A DNA stretch of 64,000 nucleotides, taken from Brevibacillus sp. Its GTDB lineage: Bacteria; Bacillota; Bacilli; Brevibacillales; Brevibacillaceae. The position numbers were made by a program, and so were the translations under genes. The notes below the pieces were generated by a model. It saw only the letters and a list, made by a program, of their open reading frames with translations, searched no databases and was not told where the DNA came from. The stretch lies in contig JACDOF010000003.1 in the NCBI GenBank assembly GCA_017656235.1, forward strand, positions 169,654 through 233,653, given 5' to 3'. Below, piece by piece: positions 1 through 10,353 of the stretch (the first letter of the stretch is position 1; each line of letters begins with the position of its first letter).

Positions 1-797
<797 letters not shown>

Positions 798-815
798 CAT
801 GGTGGAATAAATGCG

Positions 816-859
816 GCTGTCCCCCGGGTTGCATCGACCCGGGGGACAGCTCTTTTTTT
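816..859 (+). terminator. Rho-independent terminator of gap
   Basis: Perfect 14-bp stem (816-829 with 837-850, GC-rich, seven-base loop) followed directly by a run ending in seven T residues. Confidence 0.93.
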
Positions 860-917
860 CGGTGACCAACCAAACCAACAGAGTCGGAGCGGAAAAAGAG
901 AACCTGTTTTCCTCGCT

Positions 918-1166
918 GAACTGTCCGCTTCGCCATCCCGAAGCGGGCGGGCGCAAAAAGCAGCGTTGCTGCGCCGTTTGTCAGGGTTGCGCCCGTATGC
1001 CCCCGCTTCGGGCTTGCTCCGCTGGAATGGTTGGCCAAGTCGTTCATTTGGAAAATGGCCGCTCTCCTGCTGCCCCCGCGGATCGTTTCGCAGCGGGCAG
1101 TGGTGCATCTTTTTGGGCCAGGCAACAGCGCGAGCAGGACATTTGGCCCCTTCGGAACACTTTGGT
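918..1166 (-). repeat. Dispersed modular intergenic element, copy A
   Basis: Bases 921-1070 match copy D (28145-28364) in the same orientation and copies B and E in the opposite one. Shared blocks include GAAGCGGGCGGGCGCAAAA and the TTGGAAAATGGCCGCTCTCC end. Bases 1071-1165 match a different module, found otherwise only in copy F (63594-63690), with the shared block CGGATCGTTTCGCAGCGGGC. Copy A is therefore a mosaic of two modules. It fills the space between the gap terminator and the 3' end of the HD-GYP gene. No convincing gene is seen in it. Confidence 0.8.
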
Positions 1167-2278
1167 CAAACCTGTTTGATCGTAAAAAGCTCCTCATCTT
1201 CAAAACCGACGATAAACAGTTTTAACTCTTCGCGCAGATCAATCTCATACGGACTCATGACATCATTGCCGCGGCCATCCTTCAGGATACGGACGACCGG
1301 GCGCTGGCAGTATTCAGGGTCCACCTTGCAGACAACGCCGCTTTCCCCCGTATTCAGCACGATGCTGCTGCCCAAGGGAAACACCGCAATATGCCGTCTG
1401 AAGGCATTGATCAGTTTGTGCTCAAACAGATGTCCTCCTGCGCCCAGCAGGTACTCCAGGGCGTCATGCGGCATGTAGCGCCTGCGCCAGGGGCGAGGAG
1501 AGGTCAAAGAATCGTACACGTCGCAAATGGCGACGATTTGGGCATACTCGTGAATCTGCTTGCCCTTCAAACCTTGTGGATAGCCGCTTCCGTCCAGCCG
1601 TTCGTGATGCTGCAGGGCGACATGGGCGGACAGAAGCGAAATGTCATGTTGTTTCCGCATCAGATCAAACCCGAAGATCGTGTGCTGCTTGGCAATCTCG
1701 TACTCCTCTTCGGTCCACCGCGTGTTCTTCTCCAGCAGTTCCTTGGGAAGCTGCAGCTTGCCAATATCGTGCAGGAGAGCACCGATCCCAAGCTCTGTCA
1801 GCTGGTTGCGGTTGTACCCGATGGACATGCCAACGGCCGTCGACAGCACTGCTACGTTAACGGCATGGTGGTACATGGCACCAGCCTGGGTGGTGATGTT
1901 CATCAGATGGAACACGATTTCACGGTTCCCGAGAAGATCTTCCAGAATGTTGTGAAACACCCGTTGGAAGTGAAGGCCCATCTCCTTAACCGAGATGCGG
2001 CGGGCCAGCTTGTTGGAATTGGTAATCTGTCGCGCCGTTTCGGCGATGACGGCCAGTGCCTGCTGCCGCGTCTCCGGACGGATCACGTCGTGAACCTCTA
2101 TATCCGCCGTGCGCGGATCGTCTATGTAGATGGAATCAATCCCGGAGCGGCGCAATCCTTCGATTAATCGATCGGTCAAAACCATGCCGGAACCAAGCAG
2201 CACCTTGCCGTCGTCGGTAAACACCGTTTTGCCCAGGGTCATACCGGGACGTACCTGACCGATTGAGAGTAAACGCAT
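1166..2278 (-). CDS. HD-GYP domain protein, probable cyclic-di-GMP phosphodiesterase
   Basis: 370 residues. The HD-GYP catalytic core occupies about residues 130-310 and shows the metal-binding HDIGK motif and the HHERLDGSGYP motif that gives the family its name. HD-GYP proteins hydrolyse cyclic di-GMP to pGpG or GMP. The N-terminal 120 residues have no recognised domain and there is no membrane segment, so it is likely cytoplasmic. The start was set at the ATG at 2278: AAGGGGAA lies just upstream, and a good promoter at 2313-2341 would start transcription near 2306, leaving out an in-frame ATG further up. The last residues and the stop abut repeat copy A. Confidence 0.88.
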   Translation of the reverse strand: MRLLSIGQVRPGMTLGKTVFTDDGKVLLGSGMVLTDRLIEGLRRSGIDSIYIDDPRTADIEVHDVIRPETRQQALAVIAETARQITNSNKLARRISVKEMGLHFQRVFHNILEDLLGNREIVFHLMNITTQAGAMYHHAVNVAVLSTAVGMSIGYNRNQLTELGIGALLHDIGKLQLPKELLEKNTRWTEEEYEIAKQHTIFGFDLMRKQHDISLLSAHVALQHHERLDGSGYPQGLKGKQIHEYAQIVAICDVYDSLTSPRPWRRRYMPHDALEYLLGAGGHLFEHKLINAFRRHIAVFPLGSSIVLNTGESGVVCKVDPEYCQRPVVRILKDGRGNDVMSPYEIDLREELKLFIVGFEDEELFTIKQV

Positions 2279-2312
2279 ACAATGTTCCCCTTGTCCGTCT
2301 ATTTTTGTTCCC

Positions 2313-2341
2313 ATTGTAACACAGGTTGTCCAGCTTGTGAA
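2313..2341 (-). promoter_or_regulatory. Sigma-A type promoter of the HD-GYP gene
   Basis: Read on the minus strand: -35 TTCACA (2336-2341), 17-bp spacer, -10 TACAAT (2313-2318). Predicted start near 2306. Confidence 0.55.
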
Positions 2342-2432
2342 AACGGGGTTTTTGATTTAAACTTGACGGCTCTTGAAAGTTGCGAGACACTGAGGGAAAA
2401 GTACTGCCCGAAGACAGGGAGATGATAAATAG

Positions 2433-2936
2433 ATGCGTTGCCCGTTTTGTGAACACAACGGGACGAGAGTGCTTGATTCGCGCCCGTTTAACAACTATAA
2501 ATCGATTCGCCGCCGCCGCGAGTGCGAGCAGTGCAACAGGCGCTTTACCACCTTTGAAGTGGTTGAAGAACCTCCGCTGTTGATCATCAAGAAGGAGGGG
2601 ACCCGTGAAGAATTTAGCCGCGACAAAATATTGCGGGGGTTGATCAGGGCCTGCGAAAAACGGCCTGTCCCGCTTGAGGTTCTGGAAAATGTTGTAAATG
2701 AAATTGAAAAAGAACTGCGCAGCCGCGGTCAGTCGGAGATACCCAGCAAAGATGTGGGAGAAATGGTAATGGAGCGGTTATACTCCGTGGATGAGGTGGC
2801 GTACGTTCGCTTCGCATCGGTCTACCGTCAGTTTAAAGACATCAACGTCTTCATGCGGGAATTGGAGGAACTGCTGGCCCATGCCCGCAGCGTGCCCGAT
2901 AAGACACCGCCAAGAGGAGGCAGGGAAGCAGAATGA
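2433..2936 (+). CDS. nrdR: Transcriptional repressor NrdR
   Basis: NrdR represses ribonucleotide reductase genes in response to ATP/dATP. It starts with a zinc ribbon: CPFC at residues 3-6 and a second Cys pair (CEQC) near residues 31-34, followed by the DNA-contacting RRRR and FTTFE region, then an ATP-cone from about residue 49 to 139. At 167 residues it is slightly longer than the usual 150-155, because of a proline/glycine/charge-rich tail of about 18 residues. Its stop overlaps the start of the next gene by four bases (ATGA). The position upstream of dnaB matches Bacillus. No NrdR box was recognised in the window. Confidence 0.96.
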   Translation: MRCPFCEHNGTRVLDSRPFNNYKSIRRRRECEQCNRRFTTFEVVEEPPLLIIKKEGTREEFSRDKILRGLIRACEKRPVPLEVLENVVNEIEKELRSRGQSEIPSKDVGEMVMERLYSVDEVAYVRFASVYRQFKDINVFMRELEELLAHARSVPDKTPPRGGREAE

Positions 2937-4597
2937 TTGTCCATCAGATGTCCGGAAAGGCACTGCGCATCATGATGGCCACGCTTTGTCTTGTCGCTGG
3001 ATGTACCGATGGACAGCCTGCTTCACCTGAGCCGGTCGAGCATTCTTCCCAACCCGATACACACCCGGGCGAACCAACGCCTGGCGGCCAATTGGTGATG
3101 GCAGCGGTTGGAAGTCTGCCTTCCTTTGATCCATTTGGCACAGCAAAACAGGAGCCGCTGTTGAATCCGTACGAATCGTTGGCCTACGGCGGGCTTTTGG
3201 CCTATGATGAGAGCGGAATGCCACAAGCAAACCTGGCCTCCGAATTCCGCATCGAGCGAACCGACGGAAAGCCAGTGGTGACGGTGACGCTGCCGCCGCA
3301 GGCGGCATGGGCGGACGGCAGACCGCTCACGACAGAGGACGTCCGCTTTACGCTGGAAACCTACAGCCGTCCGGATTATTACGGCATTTGGCGGGAGCCG
3401 ACGCACCTGATTGAGGGGGTTTCGCGCTTCCGCCACGGCAAAGCAGAGCGGATTTCCGGCATTGCCGTCGATCCCGATCAGCGCACTGTGCGCATCAGCC
3501 TGGAGCGGGACGACATCACGTTTCTTCATCTGCTGACGGCACCGCTTTTACCGAAACACCAGTTGGACGGCAAAACACCGGACGAGATTGCCGCCCTGTC
3601 GCGAGAAGGCCAGATTCTCGGCACAGGGATGTTTCAGCCGCAGCAAATGGACGATGAAGCATGGACATTTGCTGCCAATGGCTCCTACCTCGGAAAGAAG
3701 CCGCTGTTGGAATCGGTGAAAGTAATCGCGCTGCCGCAGGAAAAGGTGGAGGAGGAAGTGGTAGCCGGCCGCGTACACATCAGTCCGGTCTCTCCGGAAG
3801 TGGCCCATCTGCTGCGAGAGAGCGGCAGTGACGTGAAGATAATATCGGCGGCAGCCCACGGCTACCACTTCGTCGGCTACAACCTGGCCAGCGACAAGCT
3901 GAAAGACGCGGATGTTCGCCGGGCGCTGTCCCAGGCTGTTCCCGTTGAACAGCTCGCCCGCGACCTGTTTTACGGCTTCGCCCAACCGGCCAAAAGTCCG
4001 CTCGCGCCCGGAACGTTTGCCTATGTGCCAGGCCGGTTTCCCAGCTTTGACCGGGATGCGGCAGAGACTGTTCTTAAGGAGAAGGGATACAGCAGGGAGA
4101 ATCCGCTTTCGCTCACTCTGGTCTACCCAAGCGGCAATCAGGTGCGGGAGCGGATGGTGGAAGCGGTGCGGGCCGCTTGGGAAAAGCTACCGGTTCGCAT
4201 CGAAGCCAAACCGTTGAAATACGAGGAGTTTGCCGCCTATCTGTTCGGCGGACAACCTGTCGACCTCTATCTGTACGCCTGGAAGTATCCGACCGATCCC
4301 GCCGGTTTGATCAAGGTGTGGCACAGCCGGGAACGAGTAGGAGAGCTTGGGCTGAACGCCTCCCGATATGCCAATTCACACGCTGACCAACTGCTGGAAA
4401 GGGGGCAGCTGATGCTGTCCGACGCAGAGCGGAAAAAGCTTTTTGTCGAATGGCAGCAGCACTTTGCCGCCGATCTGCCGATACTCCCACTGGTGGAAGT
4501 GAAAAATCCGTATATCATTTCAACACGCCTGCAGGGTGCAGCCGATCAGCTGGGCCGGGAGCCATTCCGTGAGCTGGGCAGTTGGTGGCTGAAGTAG
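2933..4597 (+). CDS. Solute-binding lipoprotein of the oligopeptide/nickel ABC family (SBP_bac_5)
   Basis: 554 residues. The N-terminus has a short hydrophobic stretch ending in a lipobox, LVAGC, so the mature protein would be lipid-anchored outside the membrane. Family features include the GGQLVMA start of the fold, the LYGGL-like [10 protein letters not shown] stretch, [15 protein letters not shown], and a C-terminal region ending in LPILPLVE. Such proteins deliver peptides, nickel or similar ligands to an ABC permease, but no permease or ATPase is nearby, so it is an orphan. It is translationally coupled to nrdR by a four-base overlap. This gene is not present between nrdR and dnaB in Bacillus subtilis, and the ligand cannot be read from the sequence. 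Confidence 0.88.
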   Translation: MIVHQMSGKALRIMMATLCLVAGCTDGQPASPEPVEHSSQPDTHPGEPTPGGQLVMAAVGSLPSFDPFGTAKQEPLLNPYESLAYGGLLAYDESGMPQANLASEFRIERTDGKPVVTVTLPPQAAWADGRPLTTEDVRFTLETYSRPDYYGIWREPTHLIEGVSRFRHGKAERISGIAVDPDQRTVRISLERDDITFLHLLTAPLLPKHQLDGKTPDEIAALSREGQILGTGMFQPQQMDDEAWTFAANGSYLGKKPLLESVKVIALPQEKVEEEVVAGRVHISPVSPEVAHLLRESGSDVKIISAAAHGYHFVGYNLASDKLKDADVRRALSQAVPVEQLARDLFYGFAQPAKSPLAPGTFAYVPGRFPSFDRDAAETVLKEKGYSRENPLSLTLVYPSGNQVRERMVEAVRAAWEKLPVRIEAKPLKYEEFAAYLFGGQPVDLYLYAWKYPTDPAGLIKVWHSRERVGELGLNASRYANSHADQLLERGQLMLSDAERKKLFVEWQQHFAADLPILPLVEVKNPYIISTRLQGAADQLGREPFRELGSWWLK

Positions 4598-4603
4598 GGA
4601 GGG

Positions 4604-4628
4604 CAGGACCCTTCCTGTTTCTTTTTTC
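4604..4628 (+). terminator. Weak hairpin with T-rich tail after the binding protein
   Basis: Five-bp stem CAGGA/TCCTG with a four-base loop, followed by TTTCTTTTTTC. Short stem, so modest confidence. Confidence 0.4.
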
Positions 4629-4666
4629 TTCCGCACCTGCCTCTCTACTATCAGGGTGGTACCGGA

Positions 4667-4675
4667 TGGTATAAT
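4667..4675 (+). promoter_or_regulatory. Extended -10 promoter for dnaB-dnaI
   Basis: TGGTATAAT is a consensus extended -10 element (TGnTATAAT). No good -35 is seen 17 bp upstream. The predicted start near 4682 lies ahead of the chosen dnaB ATG at 4713. Confidence 0.6.
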
Positions 4676-4712
4676 AGAGAGCATAGATTCGCGAACAGGG
4701 AAGGAATATACT

Positions 4713-6182
4713 ATGCGCTTGGTATGGAACGAACTTTCGCCGAAAGACCGCTACCTGGTCCGTTGGGTCAGGCCCGTCAGCCTGACCGAAATGGGCTACG
4801 TGACGCATCTTTATCTGCCGCTGATCGGTGTGGAGGCTTATGCCCTTTACCAACTGTTGGTACATGAGGTGGATGAGCGCAGCGGAGCCGTCGGAGAAGG
4901 CACTCATCGCAGCATGATGTTAATGACTTCGTTGTCGTTGGATCGGCTGCTGGCAGCACGGGAGCGGCTTGAGGCGATGGGGCTGTTGGAAGTGCGGCGG
5001 CGGGAGAATCGCGAGCGCGACTATTTTTACGAGTACCTGATCAAGCCGCCGCTCTCCCCGTACCAGTTCTTCCGGGAAGAAGTCTGGTCGGTGATGCTGT
5101 TGAACAAGGTGGAGCAGCCTCGCTTTGAGCAGCTTCGCCGCACGTACGCTGACCGCCGGTTTGCTGATTTGGAGGAAACCTATCCCTATGAGGAAAATCT
5201 GACCAAACCGTTTTACGAAGTGTATCACTCTCTCTCGCCCAGTGAATTGGAGGTGCGACAAGGTTCGGAAACGGCGCAATTTTTCCACCGGATGGAGGAG
5301 GAATATCCGGCAGTTCCCCAACAGGGTGACTATCAGGCGGAGCCCAGTCCCTTGCTGGATCTCTCGTTCGTCCGGCTCAATCTTCCCTCGCACGTTTCGG
5401 CGTCTGACATCCTGACCGCTGAGAATGTCGCGTTCTTTTACCAGCTGCTGCACTTTTACCAAATCAGCAGTTGGCTGCTGGGGCAGGAACTTCGCGACTG
5501 GAGCCTGTTTACCACGGATGGCCGGCTCGATCGCGAGGCGCTGCGCCGGCGTCTGCGCGAGAAATACGTAGATGGCCGCCTTACTCGTGAAGAGCGAGCT
5601 GCCGCTGCGGCCGGAGTGGCCCCCGGAGAACTGCCGGAGCCAGGCAGTACTGCTTTTCAACAGGTTTGCCGCCGGCTCTCCCCGCTGACCCTGCTGGAAG
5701 CTGCCGTGGGCGGACGCGTCAGCAAGGCGTATTTGGAACGGGCGGAATCGCTGCTCTTTAGCGATGGGCTTCCGACGGAAGTGGTAAATGCCCTGCTCCT
5801 GCATGCCTTGCGTGAGACGCAGATGGAACTGCCCCGTTCGTACCTGGAGACGGTTCGTGACAGTTGGAAGGCGAAGCAGATCAGTACCGTCGATGAAGCG
5901 GTGCGCGTCATTCTGGAGCGGACCGAGGCCAGACAGCAGGCCCAGGCAAAAGCAAAGAGCAAGAAGGAGCAGCCGTCCGGCTTCCTCCGTGGGGGTCGGC
6001 CGCTTTTGACAGACAAACTGCCGGCATCTGTACAGCGCCAGCTCGAGCGGGAGCGACAGCAGGCAGAGCGGCAGGACGTACAGCAATCCGCAGAGGAAAA
6101 GAAGCGAAAGGTGATGGACGATCCGGAGCTGCGGGCGCTGCTTGAGTCATTCCCCAAGCCGCAGAGAGGAGGCGAACGGTAG
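4713..6182 (+). CDS. dnaB: Replication initiation and membrane attachment protein DnaB (Bacillus type)
   Basis: 489 residues, close to the family length of about 470. In Firmicutes this protein works with DnaD and DnaI to load the replicative helicase and is unrelated to the E. coli DnaB helicase. The N-terminal winged-helix region begins RLVWNELSPKDRYLV. The C-terminal third carries the DnaB/DnaD homology region and ends in a Lys/Gln/Glu-rich, probably helical tail (about residues 405-470). The start at 4713 was chosen because AAGGA lies eight bases upstream and an extended -10 promoter sits before it; an in-frame ATG at 4656 would lie upstream of that promoter. The stop touches the dnaI start with no gap. 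Confidence 0.93.
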   Translation: MRLVWNELSPKDRYLVRWVRPVSLTEMGYVTHLYLPLIGVEAYALYQLLVHEVDERSGAVGEGTHRSMMLMTSLSLDRLLAARERLEAMGLLEVRRRENRERDYFYEYLIKPPLSPYQFFREEVWSVMLLNKVEQPRFEQLRRTYADRRFADLEETYPYEENLTKPFYEVYHSLSPSELEVRQGSETAQFFHRMEEEYPAVPQQGDYQAEPSPLLDLSFVRLNLPSHVSASDILTAENVAFFYQLLHFYQISSWLLGQELRDWSLFTTDGRLDREALRRRLREKYVDGRLTREERAAAAAGVAPGELPEPGSTAFQQVCRRLSPLTLLEAAVGGRVSKAYLERAESLLFSDGLPTEVVNALLLHALRETQMELPRSYLETVRDSWKAKQISTVDEAVRVILERTEARQQAQAKAKSKKEQPSGFLRGGRPLLTDKLPASVQRQLERERQQAERQDVQQSAEEKKRKVMDDPELRALLESFPKPQRGGER

Positions 6183-7127
6183 ATGGAGGCCATCGGCCGT
6201 TTTTTGGAAGAGATCAACAAGCGAAGACCGCGCAACCTGCTCTCCCCCGAAGAGCAGTTGGACAAAATGATCCGCTCCTCCGGGTACCTGCAGCGATTTC
6301 AACAGGAACATCCGGAACTGTCGCGCGACGATTACCTGCGTTCCCTGCCGACGGTGTACCAGGCGGTCAAGGAGCATTACCGGTGCGACAACTGTCCCGG
6401 TCTGGACCAGTGTCCCAACATGGTGAGAGGCCATTACACCACGCTTGACGTACAAGCCGGCCAGGTGGTGAGTGCGCTTGCACCCTGCGCCAAGCAGATG
6501 GCGGATGAGGCCGTTCAGCGCAGAAGGCGTCTGATGCGCAGCTACTACGTGTCGGAAGAGACCATGTCCGCCACGTTTGACTCGATGGAAACAGACAAGC
6601 ACAACCGGGCGGCGGTCATGGCGGCAATCCGCTTCAGCCGCGAATATACGCCAGGAGAGAAGATGAAAGGACTTTACCTGCACGGCCCGTTCGGTGTGGG
6701 CAAGAGCTACATCATGGGGGCGATTGCCCGGAAGCTGGCCGAACGAGACATCGCTTCGCTAATCGTCTACGTGCCGGAGTTCGTGCGGGAGATGAAGGAA
6801 TCCCTGGCTGACCAGTCGTACGGCAGCAAGCTGGATCTGTTAAAAACGGTGCCGGTGCTGATTTTGGACGACCTGGGTGCCGAGAACCTGACGCCGTGGG
6901 TGCGTGACGAAATCCTTGGTGTTCTGCTTCACTACCGGGTCAACAATCGGCTGCCGACGCTGTACACCTCCAACTATTCGCCGGAAGAGCTGGAAGAGCA
7001 CCTGGCGATCAGCAACGGAAACCGCGTGGAGATAACCAAAGCACGCCGCATTCTGGAGCGAATCCTTCACTATGTGGACGTGTTGATTATCGAGGGGGAC
7101 AACCGGCGCAAAGGGGCGCAGGGGTGA
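6183..7127 (+). CDS. dnaI: Primosomal protein DnaI, helicase loader
   Basis: 314 residues. This AAA+ ATPase loads the replicative helicase onto DNA during initiation and restart. The N-terminal domain contains the zinc-binding cluster CDNCPGLDQCPN around residues 69-80, which in this family contacts the helicase. The ATPase domain has Walker A GPFGVGKS at about 168-175 and Walker B LILDDLGAE at about 225-233. AGGAGG lies ten bases before the ATG, inside the end of dnaB, and the two genes are directly adjacent, so they are surely co-expressed. It converges with the next gene; the 76-bp gap holds only a weak hairpin. Confidence 0.97.
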   Translation: MEAIGRFLEEINKRRPRNLLSPEEQLDKMIRSSGYLQRFQQEHPELSRDDYLRSLPTVYQAVKEHYRCDNCPGLDQCPNMVRGHYTTLDVQAGQVVSALAPCAKQMADEAVQRRRRLMRSYYVSEETMSATFDSMETDKHNRAAVMAAIRFSREYTPGEKMKGLYLHGPFGVGKSYIMGAIARKLAERDIASLIVYVPEFVREMKESLADQSYGSKLDLLKTVPVLILDDLGAENLTPWVRDEILGVLLHYRVNNRLPTLYTSNYSPEELEEHLAISNGNRVEITKARRILERILHYVDVLIIEGDNRRKGAQG

Positions 7128-7203
7128 CGAACCACTGCCTGCCTCCTTCCGACGGGCAACCCCTTTTCGTTTTGCCGGGAACAAATTGCAGGGGGGAAAG
7201 CTG

Positions 7204-7815
7204 TCACCTGGCAAACAGCAGCACCAACTGGTCCAGCTTCCACTTGCTGTATGCCAGAACTTCGCGGGCCTTGTGGTAGAGGATGTTCAATGTCGAGGTG
7301 GGAGCAGCTACCGGATGGGCGTCAATATTCAGCGTCTCTGCGATTTCCAGTGCCCTCGCCAGGTGGTAGCCGTGGCTGACAATGCAGGCGGTCTGAAGCT
7401 GATGCTGTACCATCAGCGGCAGGCTGTTGCGCAGGTTCTCGTAGGTGGAAGTGGATTGGTCTTCTACCAGGATATTCTCTTCCGGCACTCCTTTTTCGAT
7501 CAGGTACTGCCTGCTCACTTCGGCTTCGGAAACTTGTGTTCCTTCTCCGATGCCGCCCGTGACCAGGAGGTATGGCGTGTACCCCTGTTCAAACAGCCAG
7601 TAGGCCTTGTCCAGCCGCTCCCGCAGGCCGGGACTGGGTCGATCTCCCCAAACAGCGGCTCCCAGCACAATCGCCACATCTGCCTTGTGAGCTTCCGCAT
7701 GTTTTTCGACCTGTTCAATCTGGTAGAGAACGTATCCGCACCATGCAATCAATACGAGCGGCAGTGTCAGCCAGAGGTATGATTTGAACGAGTGCAGCAG
7801 TTGGAGTGCGGACAT
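7204..7815 (-). CDS. YdcF/SanA-family (DUF218) membrane-anchored protein
   Basis: 203 residues with one N-terminal membrane segment (about residues 13-33, rich in Leu/Val/Ile) followed by a DUF218 domain. Typical motifs are visible: DVAIVLGAAVWGDRPSP, LLVTGG, DQSTSTYEN and VSHGYHLARA. The family (YdcF, SanA, ElyC) is linked to cell-envelope maintenance, but the biochemical role is unsettled. AAAGGAGGG is well placed before the ATG. It is transcribed alone, towards dnaI. Confidence 0.85.
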   Translation of the reverse strand: MSALQLLHSFKSYLWLTLPLVLIAWCGYVLYQIEQVEKHAEAHKADVAIVLGAAVWGDRPSPGLRERLDKAYWLFEQGYTPYLLVTGGIGEGTQVSEAEVSRQYLIEKGVPEENILVEDQSTSTYENLRNSLPLMVQHQLQTACIVSHGYHLARALEIAETLNIDAHPVAAPTSTLNILYHKAREVLAYSKWKLDQLVLLFAR

Positions 7816-7865
7816 GCTGGTGATTCCCTCCTTTCTCTTTCACGTTTTCGTGACTCGGGACTGGC

Positions 7866-9020
7866 TTATCCCTGTGGTGCATAAGCCAGTGCCCGTTCCA
7901 GCGTGATCCGGTTCTTCTCCGTTATTTCAGCCCGCCGCGGAATCGGCGGCAGCGGGGTAAGATCATCGAATAAGTACTGAGGCAAGGGCAGCGGACTTTT
8001 CGGCTGCCAGCGTTCGAGCCATGTATGCGGCAGGGGGGTGTCCTCAAGCTGCTGATCGGTCATTTCGCTCCAGACAAGCGTCCAGGCGCGCGGAACGACT
8101 CGCCAGATGTCGTAACCGCCGCCACCGACAGCGATCCAGCGACCGTCACACAGTTCATGTGCCAACTGGTGAGCCAGCCGGGGAATCTCCTGGTAAATCC
8201 GCATGGAACAGGAGAGGTGGGTCAGCGGGTCGTAGGCATGAGCATCGCACCCGTTTTGGGTGACGATCACGTCCGGGCGGAAGCCCTTGGCCACCTTCGG
8301 GATTAGCTCGCGGTACACTTCCAAATACGACTGATCTTCTGTAAACGCATCCAAAGGAATGTTGACGGAATAGCCGTAACCCTGTCCTTCGCCCCGTTCG
8401 GTCACGTTGCCGGTGCCGGGGAACAAATATTTGCCCGTCTCATGAAGCGAAATCGTCATCACATAAGGATCGTCGTAAAACGCCCACTGCACCCCGTCCC
8501 CGTGATGGGCGTCCGTATCGATGTAAAGCACGCGGGCATCGTAGTATTTGCGCAGATAAGCGATGGCAATCGAACAGTCGTTGTAAATGCAGAACCCGGA
8601 AGCACGCCCGCGAAAAGCATGATGCAGGCCCCCCGCCGGGTTGAAGGCATGGTCGGCTTCTCCGTTCATCACCAGGTTGACCGCCGTCAGGGTACCGCCG
8701 ACAATCAGTGATGCCGCTTCGTGCATCCGTGGAAAACAGGGGACATCTTCTGTCCCCAGTCCGAAACTGGCCGCCTGGGGAAGTTCCACGTCACTATGCC
8801 CCTGGGCCTTTACGGTTTCAATGTAGCGGCGGTCGTGTATCAGCGCCAGTTCATCCTCCTTGGCCGGCCGCGGAGCGACAACGTCTTCTGCGGCCAGCAG
8901 GCCGAATTCGTTCATTAAATCGTACATGAGCAGCAGCCGCTGTTGATTGAACGGATGCTCATCATGAAAGTAGTAGCTGGTGTAATCGGGTGAATAGATC
9001 AGGCGAGAGCGGCGGCTCAC
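7866..9020 (-). CDS. acuC: AcuC, histone-deacetylase-family protein deacetylase
   Basis: 384 residues of the zinc-dependent class I/II HDAC fold. The metal-binding and catalytic motifs are visible: DTDAHHGDGVQ near the middle, HDRRYIE early, and GGGGYD near residue 295. In Bacillus, AcuC removes acetyl groups from acetyl-CoA synthetase, opposing AcuA, and so switches acetate activation on. The start is GTG, overlapping the acuB stop by four bases (GTGA), with AAGGAGGG upstream. It is the last gene of acuABC. The usual neighbour acsA is not in the window. Confidence 0.95.
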   Translation of the reverse strand: MSRRSRLIYSPDYTSYYFHDEHPFNQQRLLLMYDLMNEFGLLAAEDVVAPRPAKEDELALIHDRRYIETVKAQGHSDVELPQAASFGLGTEDVPCFPRMHEAASLIVGGTLTAVNLVMNGEADHAFNPAGGLHHAFRGRASGFCIYNDCSIAIAYLRKYYDARVLYIDTDAHHGDGVQWAFYDDPYVMTISLHETGKYLFPGTGNVTERGEGQGYGYSVNIPLDAFTEDQSYLEVYRELIPKVAKGFRPDVIVTQNGCDAHAYDPLTHLSCSMRIYQEIPRLAHQLAHELCDGRWIAVGGGGYDIWRVVPRAWTLVWSEMTDQQLEDTPLPHTWLERWQPKSPLPLPQYLFDDLTPLPPIPRRAEITEKNRITLERALAYAPQG

Positions 9021-9664
9021 GAACGACTCCCTCCTTCCCCCAAGGGTCCGGTCACCGTAAAGCCAGCGGCACGCAGACTTCCCTCAATGCGGCGGGGATC
9101 GATCGTCTGCACGCGGAAAATCAGCTTTTTTTTGCCTGGATTGGTACTGGGCCAGGCGATGACGCTGGACACGTTTACCTGTTCTGCGCGAAAGACCTGG
9201 CTTACTTCTGCCAGCATGCCTATGCGATCATCCACTTCCACTTCGATGTGGGAACTGGGTTTGTGTACACCGAACAGTTCCACCAGGCGGTTCAGGATGT
9301 CCGATTCCGTTACAATCCCGACCAGGCGTCCCTCCTCCACAACAGGCAGGGAGCCCACTTTATGGTCGTAGATCATCTTGGCTGCGTCTTCAATAAAGTC
9401 GAGGGGGTGGGCAGTAACGACATCAGGATGCATGATCTCTTTAACTTTTTTTTTCAGAACTTCATTGTCGTCGTCGTGCCGGATGAGGGTGGAGGGAAGA
9501 GCGTCACGCAGATCGCGATCAGAGACGATTCCGACCAGCTTTCCCTCGTCCAGCACGGGCAGGTGGCGAATGCGATTTCCGCGCAGCAGCATGAGCGCTT
9601 CGCCGATCGTGGTGGTTGTATTTACGGTGACCACCCGTTTTCGCATAATCTCTTCGATCCGCAC
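9017..9664 (-). CDS. acuB: AcuB, CBS-pair plus ACT domain protein
   Basis: 215 residues: two CBS motifs at about 1-60 and 75-130 (RHLPVLDEGKLVGIVSD and GSLPVVEEGRLVGIVTE are the conserved halves), then an ACT-like region from about 138 with DRIGMLAEVSQVF. CBS pairs bind adenine nucleotides and ACT domains bind small ligands, so a sensory role in the acetylation switch is likely. The exact function of AcuB is not established. The start is GTG with AAGGGAGG upstream; it sits 15 bases after acuA and overlaps acuC. Confidence 0.93.
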   Translation of the reverse strand: MRIEEIMRKRVVTVNTTTTIGEALMLLRGNRIRHLPVLDEGKLVGIVSDRDLRDALPSTLIRHDDDNEVLKKKVKEIMHPDVVTAHPLDFIEDAAKMIYDHKVGSLPVVEEGRLVGIVTESDILNRLVELFGVHKPSSHIEVEVDDRIGMLAEVSQVFRAEQVNVSSVIAWPSTNPGKKKLIFRVQTIDPRRIEGSLRAAGFTVTGPLGEGGSRS

Positions 9665-9679
9665 GATACGGCCTCCCTT

Positions 9680-10312
9680 CTAATACAGAAACCGGTTCTG
9701 AAAACGCATGGCGTCGAAGGCGGCTATACTCTCCGGTTTCACCCGCCGTCCAATGCGGGCCATCAGGCAGTTGGCCGGATGGGAGCAGATTTCCGGGTCA
9801 TCGGTGGCCATCCAGCTTAAACCGGCGCTGCCCATCACTTTCTCCATCACTTTCCGATATTGCCACACGTCCAGTCCGGTCCCTTTCAAATCCCAATGCC
9901 AGTAGTATTCGGTGCTGATTACGATATAATCTTCCATCGCATCGTCCATAAAAGCGACCCGGAGCATCGCTTTGCCCACGCCGCCGGAACGCACTTTGGG
10001 GCTGACTTCGATTGCTCCCAATTCCAGCAAATCGTCCAACCGGGCCTGCGACCAGCGCTCCAGCGGGTCAGGATGCAAAAACGTTACATAGCCAAGCACG
10101 AGATCATCTTCACGGGCGACGATGATTCGCCCCTCCGGCAGCCCGGCGATTTCCACCAGGGCGCGATGCTGCTCTTCCGGAATGCGAAAGGCTTTTAGTC
10201 CTTCGTCGAAGCGCATGGCGGCGAGGTTCTCCGGTTCGACGGGTCCTTCGATGAGCAGGCGGCGGTCCGCTACGGTCATCTCCTCGCTGTGATACTGTTT
10301 GGTGTGAATCAT
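9680..10312 (-). CDS. acuA: AcuA, GNAT-family protein acetyltransferase
   Basis: 210 residues. GNAT acetyltransferase that in Bacillus acetylates and inactivates acetyl-CoA synthetase. The acetyl-CoA-binding segment VRSGGVGKAMLRVAF fits the GNAT pyrophosphate loop, preceded by the LGYVTFLHPDPLERW strand. The ATG at 10312 was chosen: GGAGGTGA lies nine bases upstream, whereas the in-frame GTG at 10330 would itself overlap that ribosome-binding site. First gene of acuABC, so writer (AcuA) and eraser (AcuC) are co-transcribed. Confidence 0.94.
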   Translation of the reverse strand: MIHTKQYHSEEMTVADRRLLIEGPVEPENLAAMRFDEGLKAFRIPEEQHRALVEIAGLPEGRIIVAREDDLVLGYVTFLHPDPLERWSQARLDDLLELGAIEVSPKVRSGGVGKAMLRVAFMDDAMEDYIVISTEYYWHWDLKGTGLDVWQYRKVMEKVMGSAGLSWMATDDPEICSHPANCLMARIGRRVKPESIAAFDAMRFQNRFLY

Positions 10313-10353
10313 GCCGCGACTCACCTCCACTCTTGCGCAAAATGGTTATTCCC

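Noticed and set aside
4920..6086. Minus-strand open frame of 388 codons
   Set aside because: Antisense to dnaB; no supporting signals.
7128..7203. Terminator between dnaI and the YdcF-like gene
   Set aside because: Only a five-bp GGCAA/TTGCC stem with a 12-base loop is seen; too weak to list as a feature.
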